This document shows, one piece after another, positions 35,871-46,850 of a stretch of 64,000 bases of DNA. The notes beneath the pieces are model-generated. The model was given only the letters and a program-made list of their open reading frames with translations. It was not told the origin of the DNA and did no database searches. Positions within the stretch are counted from its first letter, which is position 1. Every line of letters starts with the position of its first letter. Made by a program: the position numbers and the translations under genes. Source of the stretch: Oxytricha trifallax (Eukaryota; Ciliophora; Spirotrichea; Sporadotrichida; Oxytrichidae); NCBI GenBank assembly GCA_000711775.1, contig ARYC01000371.1, positions 62,001 through 126,000 of the forward strand. Reading direction: 5' to 3'.

Positions 35871-38800
35871 TAGTAGTAGTAGTAAATAACTTTAGGTAAA
35901 TTAATAATTGCATAGAATATAAATCAGAAACAAGAATTGTGAAATCTGAGTTCTTAGTCTAATGCAAGGCCTACCTTGCGGTTCCCCGCTCATTCATCTG
36001 GATCTTTCTACATTACATCACTAAATTATTTAGTCTCAACCTAGCCTTCTTCCAATGCTAGCTCTTCGTGGGTTCCATTCCTCGGCTGGTTGTCAATAGC
36101 TTTCTCACTATACTTAATAGAGGTGTGTTGGTCGTCTCTCTATCTCTGCGTTTCAGTGCCTTCGCTAAATAAGCATCTCTCCACCTCCAAAACCTCTTTA
36201 TATAGTTCTCTAAGCACTCTTTGTCCTAGTTGAATTGCTTTTCCAGTTCGAACAACCATTCATTTCTCTGTACTATCTCTTCCCCCATCTTCTCGGAGGT
36301 TTTAATTTATCAACTCAGTGTCCATTCCATCATTTGCTTATTTCCATAGTAGTGAGCTCTTTTTATCAATGTTTACCTCGGCTTCTTCCTCTCTTACAGA
36401 GTGTCCTGATTTCCCAATCTCCATTTTTTTGAATCCGAATTCTAGATTGAACAAATTACAACTCTCTAGTTTTGGGCCGGGTTTGTTTTCTTGCTTGGGT
36501 TAGTGTTCCCAATCCTGAGCTTACTCTTAAATCCCATCTATTCGTTCAGTGGTAACTTGAATGGTTCAACATCTTTTTCTCAGAGCACCTCTTGATCTCT
36601 GCTACTGTCCCTGTGGTTGTAGAGGACTTTCTGTGCCTTCTCCCATAATCTTCTTTTCTCATTCTTGTTGTTCCATGGGTCTTGATATCTCTGGTTGTAG
36701 GGACTGCTATTCATCTTTCCTCTTTTATATTGACTGACTTTTTTCTCCTCCATCTAGTCTTAGTTCTTGAATCTTTACTTTTGTTTTTAATTAATTATTA
36801 TTTTGATTATATTTCTCAATTTCATCAATTTTATCTCATGAAATATTTTTCTATTCGAATATTCAAACTTGTTGAATTGATTCTGGTTTACTTTCGTCAA
36901 AAGTCTTCTCCTGCTTTTTTACGTAAGCTACCCTAAACATCTTCTTTACCGGCTGATAATACTCGTGGTATTCCAGTTTTCTTATTCTATCATCGAGCCA
37001 GATCATATTAGTTATTATCAAAATTTGTTCTTTTCTTTTCTTTTCATTTGTCTATAAGTCTGTCTTCCTTAATCCTTTTTGAGAATCTTGTTGGGTCACC
37101 AGCAACATTAATAAAGTAGTAGCTTTATAGGTGATTATAATCCACAAAAACTTTGTGAACATTACAGTAGTGGCTCATCCAATAGTTTACTATCGCTCTG
37201 CCCTAACTGATCGCCATCATCGTGTCCATTACATTCTTTGTTAGAAATAGTTTGGTCCTATTTTACATTTACTTCCAGTTTTGCTAATTCTGGGGTTTTA
37301 TAAACTGATCCAGGTCCATTCTTTTATTCTTCATGTTCTTCTGAACCAAATCCTATATTATGTCGCTTATATTTGTATCTTATAATTGCGTATCATTTCT
37401 GAGAATTCTATTTGATATGTCCATTGAAGTCTTGAATGCTTATCACTTTAACTAGAGTTTGATTTTCTTAATCTCTCCGCTTTTAATGTAATGGGTTGCC
37501 ACCAATGGTGTGTATTTGTAAATCATTAATAATTTTATTTTTGCGACCATTCTCTTGTCACATATTATTGAGTTATTAGACATTGTAAGTTTCTGGTAGA
37601 ACTCAGCTCAGTTTTCTGTTTTAATTCCCTCCAAGTGTTTTTTAGTAATTATTGCGTGTTTAAACACAAGTTAAAACCCAGGTATTTGGCTTCTTCCACC
37701 TTTGCAATCCCTTCAATTTGAAATTTTTTGTCGAATTTCTTTGCTTTGCTCAGGAATACCGTTTTCTTTTAATTGAGTTTCAAGTTGTGAGTTTTCTCGA
37801 TTACCTTAAAATACACAAGTACTCTTTTAAACTATTCAAGGTCACTAATATTTATCAATAAGTCATCAGCAAATGCTATTAGTTTTCCTTGTTTGATTAA
37901 TGACATTAGCTCTGGTTAAGGGTACAATGCATCTTGAAGATAAATGTTGAACAGCATTGGTGAAAGTTTGCTGACTTACGCTACTCCATTCTAAATGATG
38001 ATTTCTTTTTCCTCGAACTTAATCTAGTTATTATTGTATAGTTCCTATATTAATTTGACTGCGGTCATGTCTTCCCCATTTTTTGCTCTCTTTTCAGGAT
38101 ATCTATCATTTTTTCTTTCCATACCAAGTCATAAGCTTTGTGTAAGTCAACTTGCAGATAAGCTCCTCTTTTCTTGCTTTTTCTTCTTGATTGTTTTATG
38201 TGTTCTAATATTCTTTTTAGGTTGATGTGGGTACTCTTGTTTTCCTTGAACCCTATTCTGATAGTTCCCTGTTAAGAGAATTTCACTTTTGTTTTCCTAA
38301 ACTTTATTTATGATCACTTTCTCCAATATTTTACTCAGGTGCAAGTTCACTACAATTGGTCTAGTGTTTGATATATCAGGGTAAAAGTCTCCTTGTTATT
38401 TACTCAGCAGAATCAGTCTCCCTTTATTTATTTAATCAGGAATCAATCCTGTGTTTAGCAACTCTGATATTCTTAAGCATAATGTTTTTATAATTCTTTC
38501 TTATTTACTCAGAATATTTCCATCAAATCCGTCAGGTCCGATAGCTTTGTTAAAGTTACATTCTTTGATACTCCTTTCCACATCTTCTTTTTAGCAAAAA
38601 TCCTCATCTTCTTCATTCGTCATGATTGCATCGAATTTGATTATTTTTTCCTACCCATTTGATCTATTATCTTTGAATAATTTAGAGTATAACTTCATGA
38701 ATTTCTTTTGTAGTTGCCTCAACCAATTCCGTCCTTTCATCTTTTATTGTTAATCCTTTGATTGGTTGGGATAATTTTTGGCTCTTTGTCAGTCTCTTTA

Positions 38801-40125
38801 CAAGATAGAAGAATCCTTTTAGGTCATTTCTATTTAGGCAGTGTTCCATGTCCCTAATAGCATTTTTCCATTGCAATTTAGTATCTTGAAATACATTTTC
38901 AATCTTTCCTATCTTGTTTCTGATTGCCCATTCGGGGGGTTGTTAGTACCATTTCTTGCCTCTATAATGTCTTGTCAGTCTTACTTCTAAACAATTCTTA
39001 ATTGGTTTATCTAAATCAGTTGGTGCTAGTTCCCTTCCTTCATCCACAAATATTTTCCAGCATTCCTTCCTGATGTCTGAAATTCTTATCGTCTTCTCTT
39101 TGTCTGATAGTTTTAGGTCGTTTTCATAGAATTTTAACTTTAGTTTAACTTAAACTAGTTTGCGGTCTATTGATTTTAGTTAGTTTCCCAGCTAATTATT
39201 TCAACATTCGTGTAAACTTTATCCAATTAGTTCCCCTTAGTAAGAGTTTCTACTCCTATGGGAATGGATTCAATAAGCCCTTCTTTTTAAAGCCTTTTAC
39301 CAATTTCTTTTATGTGGAAGTTAAAGTCTCCCATGACTATTTTTCTTTGTTTTTGAGACTTTTGTTTAAACGATTTGATCATGTATAATAATCTGTTCTA
39401 GAGTTCTTTGACTTCGTCATTACAGTGGTGGGGGATATACACTGTGAAAATATTCACTGGGAATCCTCCCACATTTAGAATAGTCCAAGCGATATACTAC
39501 CTCAGTGTCTTAATGGTTTTCATTGGGTATTTTCCATTATTTAGTACTAGCACTCCTCCGTTTCTTGCTAATTACGTTTGTGCTATATTGTTGTTATTCA
39601 TGCCAATTAATCTTTATAGACTTGTTTCAACAAGTCTTATAAAATCTGGGTGTTTTTCCTAGATGTCTCTCACCATCTAGTCTTGTTTAAGTTTTGAGCT
39701 GATTCCTCTGATATTTTGCAAACAAATGTTCAGTTCAATGTACTACGCTGGTATCTATCATTTTTTGCTGATTATTTGATCCCTTATTTTTCTTCATTAG
39801 CTCTCTGCGAATCTTTCTGTTCTTTTAACCCATCCTTCAACTTCTCTTACAGGTTGTTAAAAATGAAGTTTCCGGCCATTTTTCAATGTGATATTGAACC
39901 TGTCTAAATTTTTGTAACTTTGTTATTTGGTTTAGACTATTTGGTTGTTGTTTGGCTAAACATTTGAACCTTTGTTTGAATGTTTAAAGTAGTCTTTTAC
40001 TGATTTCTACTATTAGGGTTTGTTTTCTTCTTTTTTCTCCATAAATACTGGTAGTTTCCTTCGCTTTTACTCAGCTAGCTGTGTTGCCTCCATCTAATCC
40101 CGCTTTTTCCCTTTTGTTTTTAATT
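35871..40125 (-). mobile_element. Non-LTR retrotransposon (LINE) with endonuclease and reverse transcriptase
   Basis: The element is oriented on the minus strand, with its 5' end near 40125 (a GC-richer patch) and 3' end at a (TAC)n tail (35871-35883 as TAG on the plus strand). The order is AP-type endonuclease, linker, reverse transcriptase and a long C-terminal region, the usual LINE plan. It is full length or nearly so, with only a few frameshifts visible. It is the most likely source of trans-acting machinery for the ORF1-only elements nearby, although their tails differ (TTA instead of TAC). Confidence 0.85.
35950..39740 (-). pseudogene. LINE ORF2: AP endonuclease plus reverse transcriptase
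   Basis: Endonuclease motifs: QNIRGISSK, HPDFIRLVETSL, FTVYIPHH and the catalytic-site block VMGDFNF (39319-39333). RT motifs: GPDGFDGNIL (38521-38543), GFKENKSTHINLK, the first catalytic Asp in LQVDLHKAYDLV (38127-38155), NGVAQVSKLSPMLFNIYLQD, and the FADD box (37862-37876), then KKTVFLSKAKKF and KYLGFN. At least one frameshift lies near 38080 and TAA/TAG codons must be Gln throughout. The C-terminal region is Lys/Gln-rich. The role is target-primed reverse transcription. Confidence 0.85.
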
Positions 40126-40259
40126 AATTAAAACTTTTTATATTTATTAATAATAAATTTTAAAAAAAACTTGTAATCAAAGACATAATTTAATATTTAT
40201 GATTATCAATTACTTAAATATAATATAATCAACAATATATATAAAAGAATTTATAAAAG
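40126..40259. other. AT-rich spacer between the LINE 5' end and a tandem array
   Basis: Nothing recognisable. Confidence 0.4.
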
Positions 40260-40433
40260 TGAGCTCCTAATAATTTTTGTGACTCTTGACGTCACTTGTG
40301 AGCTAATAACGTCATCTGTGTGCTGTGGACATATCCTGTGTGCTTAGAAAAAATTCTGTGAGCTTAGAAAAATTTCTGTGAGCTATTGAAAGACAGTGAG
40401 CTACAGACGTCACCTGTGAGCTCAGGATGTCAA
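40260..40433 (+). repeat. Degenerate tandem array of GTGAGCT / ACGTCA units
   Basis: About eight units of roughly 20 bp share CTGTGAGCT or CTGTGTGCT, alternating with GACGTCA-like or GAAAAATT segments. The palindromic core GACGTC appears at both ends of the array. A single inverted copy lies at 33130-33171, so this might be the subterminal array of a larger element enclosing the Rep-2 transposon and the LINE. Confidence 0.65.
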
Positions 40434-41442
40434 AACCCTTTGTATAATATGAAAGAATGGTCTCGGGGAATTACAGGCATCTCAAGTATTGTAGTCATCA
40501 GAGGAATAAGCCAGATAAATAGAAAAATTGCCTTTTGGTAGCTAATGATTTTAAGAATTTTGGCAATAGCTTGATGAAGATCCTGTCTGATATAGTTCAT
40601 AAGAAAATATAAAAACAATCCAATACTTGGTTTTAATAATACAATATTAAAGCTCAATTACTTATATTACTTGTACCTGCCATAAATCAAAACTTTGATA
40701 ACTTTTTTTAATAAGTGCAGCCTAATTCACCATAATAATTAGTAACAATTAACGAAGCATCCATTATGAAATTATAACGTAAAATTTGTGCAAAACTTCT
40801 TTTCATTTAAAATCATTGCTCTTCCTTTATAAAAACTGGAGATACCGATTCAAATAAAATTTAAGCTAGCTCTCGTGCTAATTTTTTATGAATCCTTAAA
40901 TGATTGAAATCAAACTATCCTTATATATTAGAAATTTTGTCTGACCACTAGAACTTTAGACCAATTTGTGTATACTTTGTTCTTGCTAAATGACGATTTA
41001 AAATAATATTAGAAATCACTATTTTTGCATTATTTATTGCGAATGAAGAGCTTTATGTCTTATTAGAGGCAAATCAAATGAATTTCTGTCAAGGCTATAG
41101 CATATATTACTTAGAAAAAGATAATGAGTATTAATATTCTTTATTTAAATTGTAAAAAGTAACAAGTTTTAAAGTAACAAAGTTAATTTTTTTGAGGGAA
41201 AAAACTGTTAAAACTTTATCACTACTTTAAAATAAAGCATTGTGATAAGTTTAATTGACTACTATTAACTTGACATCTAAACTGTCATTTAAAGATTAAA
41301 AGCATAATTAAAAAACTATCTCTCTTTTAAGAATAAAATATCTAAATAAATTATGAAATACTTAAAAACGATAATTATTATGTAAAAACCTATGCCTATC
41401 AACGAACATCAAACATATTACCCGATATTGTTGATAATAAAA
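40434..41442. other. No supported gene
   Basis: AT-rich DNA with short chance frames. Confidence 0.4.
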
Positions 41443-43020
41443 ATGTATAACCAGTAAATTATATTATAAGCAAATTATCTAACACAGAAGCTTCAAAGAA
41501 ATTACTATTTATTTTCATGGATTGATGTTGAGAAATTTATATCCGGTGTTCAGACTAATTCAAAAATAAGTAAGTTAATTTATAAAATGAAATCCCTCCC
41601 TCTCAAGGATGAGAATGAAGATTACCTAATAGAGAAGCTATCTCTCAATATAGCAAATATTATTTGTATCCACAGCTATGTTACTAAAAATTACAAGAAC
41701 TCGTTTTTTAAATACAAAATAAATCAAAAATAATTAGCGACTCTATTCAATAATATAATAGTTAAGCCAATAGACAATAAGACTTTGCCTTTTATGACGG
41801 ATGATGATCTTGACACCAACAATAAAAGCTATCCATCAATAATTTTCAATCAATTTTATTAATAAAAATATTTCAAAAGAATCGCTGCTTTATCTTAAAT
41901 TGATGAAGTGGATTAAAGGGAACAGGAAAATGTCCAAAATATAAGCAATGATGACCCTATTAACATATATAAACTGCGAAATCACTTGAATTCTTAAAAA
42001 TAACAAAAACTTAATGACATGCTAAATATTAATGAGGAGGAGATAACTTTTAAAATAGCTCTGAACTACATGAATGATAAAAACTAAAGATTTATTAACG
42101 AATTAAAATCAGACCACTTCATTCTAAAATTTAATAATTGCCCTTAATTACTTCACGGAGATATATATGACCCATACTCTAAAGTTTCAGATGCAAGAAT
42201 ATAATCAAAAATAATAAAGAGTAATTTAAATTTCCAATTATCTTAAATGAATTGAGACTCAAGCCAGAATACTATGTTAACATGTAAATAACCCTTTCAT
42301 TTAATTCTACCTGCAAGATTACTAAAGAATACAAAAATATCAAGCTACCAAAAGAAGACATAACTTTTGAATAATCATCAATCCTAAATAAATTCTCAAA
42401 GAAAAATAATTAAATTAATTAAGAATAAATATAATGCGATAATAAAATGCAATTTCCTTAATTAACAGCCATTCAACAAAATCCTTTAAATATTATTGAG
42501 AATTTAACAAACAAAAGGTCAATACCTATTGTTGCAAATGTCACACATTATTAAATCTGGAAAGATATATTGAAAGCATAGATTCGATTTAAGGATAAAT
42601 TATCTGAGGTTTGTCATTATTAATTCATCATTGAATAACCTTTATACATATAGTTTATTAAAAGATAAGAAAATATTTAAGATACCGTTTAATCTACTGG
42701 AAAAGGATGGATTTTTTAAGAAATGGGTTATAAATGCTAAATTATAAATAACCCTAAACATGATGAGCAAGCTTGGAAATACGAAAATTTTTATTCCTAT
42801 TTAATAATTAATGATTAGATTAGTTGATGAATTTATATGGACAAAAACAATAAATAGAGGGCAAGTCAGATCAAGGAATGGACATGCTGCTAGGCATGCA
42901 TTTGAAAAGAATTTCATCTTTGGCATTGGCAATTATTAAAATAGAAAAGATGGATAGAAAGTGCCAAACGTAGTTGCTGCACCAATAAGGAATACATCAC
43001 AAAAAAGCCTGATGAGCAAT
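41443..43020 (+). pseudogene. Long unrecognised ORF with two shifts
   Basis: ATG 41443 opens 270 codons (MYNQQIILQANYLTQKLQRN..., with IDVEKFISGVQTNSKI and LKDENEDYLIEKLSLNIANI) to TGA 42253. The reading continues in another frame from 42243 for 194 codons (LNELRLKPEYYVNM, NKRSIPIVANVTHYQIWKDI) to TGA 42825. A third frame follows (TKTINRGQVRSRNGHAARHA, FEKNFIFGIGNYQNRKDGQK) up to the TIR element at 43025. The sequence is hydrophilic and Asn/Lys/Gln-rich with no recognised motif. The frames are collinear and coding-like, suggesting one protein of more than 500 residues that has decayed. It is probably a transposon gene. Confidence 0.5.
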
Positions 43021-43024
43021 CATA

Positions 43025-45184
43025 ATATATTATAAGTGATATAAAAATAAATAAATGGATATATTTAAAATAAAAACTTATAAATGGAATGCTTTTTGGA
43101 TTCCTCTTGCAAATATAGAACTTATAAATATTTAAGATTAGACTTTAGAGAGCCATTTTGCTTACTTAGAGCGTCATAACTGCAATGACGGTTAGAAAAT
43201 TTATCTCAGTGATGAGATTTTATTTAAAGAGAAGTTTTATTAGCAAATGTGCGAGATAAGAATTGTAAGTTAGACGGCAATCATTCGACAAATTTATTGT
43301 GCCTCCTATAAATTGCTAAGGAGCTCTTTAGCCATTCACATGTCCCTTAAGCAGACACTAACTACTCTCTACCACTTTACAAAGCATCTAAATTCTTTGT
43401 AATGTAAAAATAGTTTTATCACCTAAGTTTCTTTAAATTGACCTACCATAGCAAAAGATAAATTCGGACGGGATTTTATCACTAATGAATGGTGATTTTT
43501 TCCCCAAAACTTAAAGTGCTAGTTACTGCTAAAGATAATTCTTCATAGCGATAAATCAAACACCTTCATTCAGTATAATATACAATATCTTTTCTTCCAT
43601 TTTAAATTGTACTTTTATTTCTATTTACACTTTAATCAGCTTTCTTTAAAAGTTAGGGATTAATAAGTTCTTAATAAGTTTTCAAGTATCTTGTAAAATT
43701 ATTTTTTATCTGTCAAAATATTTCTCATGCAGTAGTTTTTTATGAAAATTACAATATCTTTTTCTTCTTAGCCTACTCCAATCCATATTTGACTCAACTT
43801 CTTTGAAGTATTTATATTTTGCTAAACTATTCCCCGAATGCATGATTTCAATCATATAAATTATCCAAAAGTGTCCTGTCCCTCTAATAGTGTTAATGTA
43901 ATTTAAACTTATTTTTTAATTTTTAAACTATGACCTATGAATATCGTGTTATATTCTAAATAAAAACACATCTCTATTTTATCATTGGAGTCCTCATTTT
44001 CTTATTAGTCTATCAGTATATTAATTTACTCATTAAAAACTGAGACATATTAAATAACTGATCTAGAATTTTGATTCATGAGCCACATCATCTATATTAT
44101 ATTTAAATTCAATAAAAGTTTTCAGAATAGTGTGTTGACCAGATATTTCATTTAAATAATAATTAATGTAAAAATATTAAGCAAAAAATACTTAGATTAT
44201 TGTTAATTTATTTATATATAATCTTATTTTAACTAAATTAAAGGAAATATTAGTCTTGTTAATGTAATAAATTTGCAAAATAAAGATTTGCTCTCTAAAT
44301 GAAACACTTAAAATATATGAAAAATATTATCATTATAATCGTTGCTTGTTATAAGAAGCAATGTATTGTATTATAAGCCACTTACCTTCTACTTACAAAA
44401 TTAAATATAAGTAGAACTGATTCTAAGGAATAACGTAGGGCATTTTTACTTATAAATAATGTAAAATTATAACGAAATTTTCGATAAAATTTGCATTGCA
44501 GTTATAGTAATAAATCATTGCCAACCAGATTGTTAGTTTTTTTACAATACTTTTACTGTAAATTTTAACTTACTTTCAATAGTAAAGGATATTAGATAGA
44601 TGATTCATTTTTTAGTGTTTACTTATATTATACTGAAAGAAGATGTTTGCGTTATCGCAATGAAGAATTATCTTTATCATAACTAGCACTTTAAGTTTTG
44701 GAGTAAAAATCACCATTTATTAGTGATAAAATCCCGTCCGAATTTATCTATTGTTATGGTAGGTCAATTTAAAGAAACTTAAGTGATAAAACTCTTTTTA
44801 CATTACAAAGAATTTATATGCTTTGTAAAGAGCTAGAGAGGAGATAGTGTCTGCTTAAAGGACATGTGAATGGCTAAAGAGTTCCTTGGCAATTTATAGG
44901 AGGCACAATAAATTTGTCGAATGATTGCTGTCTATCTTTATAATTCATTTATCGCACATTAGCTAATAACCTTCACTTTAAATAAAATTTCATCACTGAA
45001 ATAAAATTTCTAACCGTCATCGCTGTTATGAAGAGCTAAGTAATTTTTAAGCAACATGGCTCTCTAAATTTCAAGCTTATATATTAAGAAGTTCTATATT
45101 TGCTAGAGAATCCTTAAAGCATTCCTATTATAAGTTTTTTCTTTTAAATATATTCGTTTATTAATTATATTTCACTTATAATAA
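43025..45184. mobile_element. DNA element with ~560-bp terminal inverted repeats
   Basis: The left repeat (about 43025-43585) and right repeat (about 44615-45184) match over their length with scattered differences (landmarks CGGACGGGATTTTATCACTA, GCACAATAAATTTGTCGAAT, GACATGTGAATGGCTAAAGA on one strand). The roughly 1-kb centre holds one frameshifted ORF on the minus strand. The right end abuts the (AAT)n tail of the ORF1-only element. No transposase motif is recognised, so the element is either non-autonomous or uses an unknown enzyme. Confidence 0.8.
43650..44079 (-). pseudogene. Unrecognised protein inside the 560-bp-TIR element
   Basis: ATG 44079 starts MNQNSRSVIQYVSVFNEQIN and continues QENEDSNDKIEMCFYLEY and NTIFIGHSL. 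A frameshift near 43875 leads to RGTGHFWIIYMIEIMHSGNS and DWSRLRRKRYCNFHKKLLHE, ending by TGA about 43690. It is about 130 residues with a basic C-terminus. No DDE, HUH or zinc motif is evident. It is the only coding sequence of the element and is worth comparing with other copies. Confidence 0.5.
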
Positions 45185-45206
45185 ATAATAATAATAATAA
45201 TAATAT
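45184..45206. repeat. (AAT)n microsatellite tail of retroelement copy 2
   Basis: Seven AAT units lie directly between the right TIR of the preceding element and the retroelement 3' hairpin. Confidence 0.85.
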
Positions 45207-45209
45207 CAC

Positions 45210-45955
45210 AATGAGATCTCTGGGGACCTCCGATCGATTATATATGTTTATATATATAAGGGCCAAGACTTCTTAAGTTATATGGATTTCTTTAATATGA
45301 TCATTAACCACTTTTCACTTAAAACAATTAATTTCTCTCTAATTTTTGTCTAACCATTTCTTTTTCTTTCTGTGTTCCTTACTGTTTCTTTGTCTAGCTC
45401 TAAATTTTATGGTTAACTGACTTGTTTCATGATGTTGACCATTTACTTAATTTTTATTAGCACTCTATTGGAGTGTGTTAGTTAGAAGATATCTCTCTTG
45501 TATATGCTTCTTAATTATAGCTCAGCTTGGAACAGTGGGCTGAGTTAGTTAACTAGTTAAATTTCCCATTGTTAAAATTATGGATCCGCGTTAACTTATT
45601 TGGCTTCAAAAAGACTTTAGATTAGTTTGAATCTTAAATTGTTAGGGGGGAAATTTAAAGTTTACTCAGTAGAAGTTTTGTTTATACTTCTTTTGTTCTG
45701 AGTAATATATCTAGTTTAATGTTTAGCGACTATGTGTTACTATTAAGTACCGTTTTAGGTTTTGTTGAAGTATCGAACAGAATCTGGCCAGATTTTGATG
45801 TAGAGTTTAGTCGTGACGTTTTTGTAGTACTCCTGTTTGAAATTGAGACATATCTAATGTCTGAATTCTGCCTTGGAGTGACCTTTGCCATTTTATACCT
45901 ACTTCTTATACACTGATTTCTTTTTGAGTTGATAAGGTTATGATTTCCTAATCAT
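45210..45955 (-). CDS. Retroelement ORF1b reading into the 3' hairpin and microsatellite
   Basis: ATG 45955 overlaps the upstream TGA. The frame MIRKSQPYQLKKKSVYKK... continues with IRLYIKIWPDSVRYF-like and LIQSLFEAKQVNADPQFQ helical blocks and a basic tail (RNTERKRNGQTKIREK). It has no TGA before the hairpin, where it reads IGGPQRSHCD, and then runs into the ATT repeat as poly-Ile. Copies 1 and 3 keep the same frame (IGDPQRPQCNH, IGGPQRPQCDH). Translation may be by reinitiation or frameshifting from ORF1a. Confidence 0.55.
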
Positions 45956-46743
45956 TTCTTTTAGAGTCTGGTTAACTTCTTTTGTTTATGTTTAAGAATT
46001 AAGGTCTCTTGATAGGTTGTTTAAGATTTGGTTAAAAAGTTTTTTCTCATAAAGTTCCATTCTTGTTTTTGAGCTTCTATCTTTTCCTGTTATATAGTGG
46101 GGTTTTGGTTCAGGGGTCTCAGGGTTATGTGGAATTAAGAAGATTATTTAGACTTTGTGGAGATGTCTTTATGCTTAATTTGCCTGGATGTCTCCTGTTA
46201 TTTACTTTTCTATTACTAAAATACCCTTTAAGTGTGTAAGGTGTTTGGTGTAAGTGATCCTTGTTTGTATGTAAGACTGTTGAAAAGTTGAGAGAATGTT
46301 TCTCTTTTTTAAAAGGGGTTCACTGTATTAGATATGTTACTGGGAAATTACCAATTTAGTTCTGTTAGTTAAGTTGATGATTCTATGACTTACTATTTCC
46401 ATTTGTTCTTCTTCTTTGATTTGAACATCTTTTTGTAACAGTCAAAGACTTAACTATTTTGTTCATTCTTACTGTAGTCTTTAGGTTGGGATTCCTCAAT
46501 CTCCATGACTGAGTCTGAGTCGTCACTGTAGTACATTAGGTATTCTGGGTATTTAGTAGGGTGAGTTTAGATGATGATTTCTTCATCTGACATCTCAATG
46601 TCTTTTTCCTAATGTTCTTAGTCTTTTTCTTGATCATTGGTAGCTTTGCATGCTTATGATGCTTAAATGTTGAGAGAGCTTTCGGTTCTAACGCATTTCG
46701 GGGAACCATGGTTGATGAACTTTTTATTCGGAATGGGTGCCAT
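45952..46743 (-). CDS. Retroelement ORF1a (acidic then basic Gag-like protein)
   Basis: ATG 46743 (MAPIPNKKFINHGSPKC) to TGA 45952-45954 gives 263 codons with no TGA. An acidic block (YLMYYSDDSDSVMEIEESQP) matches the style of SDNEENWSEEDWSS in copy 1. It is followed by a basic block (CYKKMFKSKKKNKWKQ) and Gln/Ser/Thr-rich sequence. It is probably an RNP-forming ORF1 protein. The stop overlaps the ATG of the next ORF as ATGA. Confidence 0.6.
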
Positions 46744-46850
46744 ATAGACATATCTTCTCAGTTCCTTTTAGTATCAACCTAATTTAAAAGATCAAAAGTT
46801 GTTTAAATTACTTATAATAAATTATGAATAAGTTCTTACTGAAAGTTTAT

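Larger units (their letters stand above)
45207..46850 (-). mobile_element. ORF1-only LINE-like retroelement, copy 2 (best preserved)
   Basis: On the minus strand two long overlapping ORFs fill the element. The 3' end carries GATCGGAGGTCCCCAGAGAT and then a TTA-repeat tail, as in the copies at 18349 and 57177. A conserved CCCTTATA motif precedes the hairpin in all three. No endonuclease or RT coding is present between the ORFs and the tail, so this is an ORF1-only ('half-LINE') arrangement. Confidence 0.7.
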
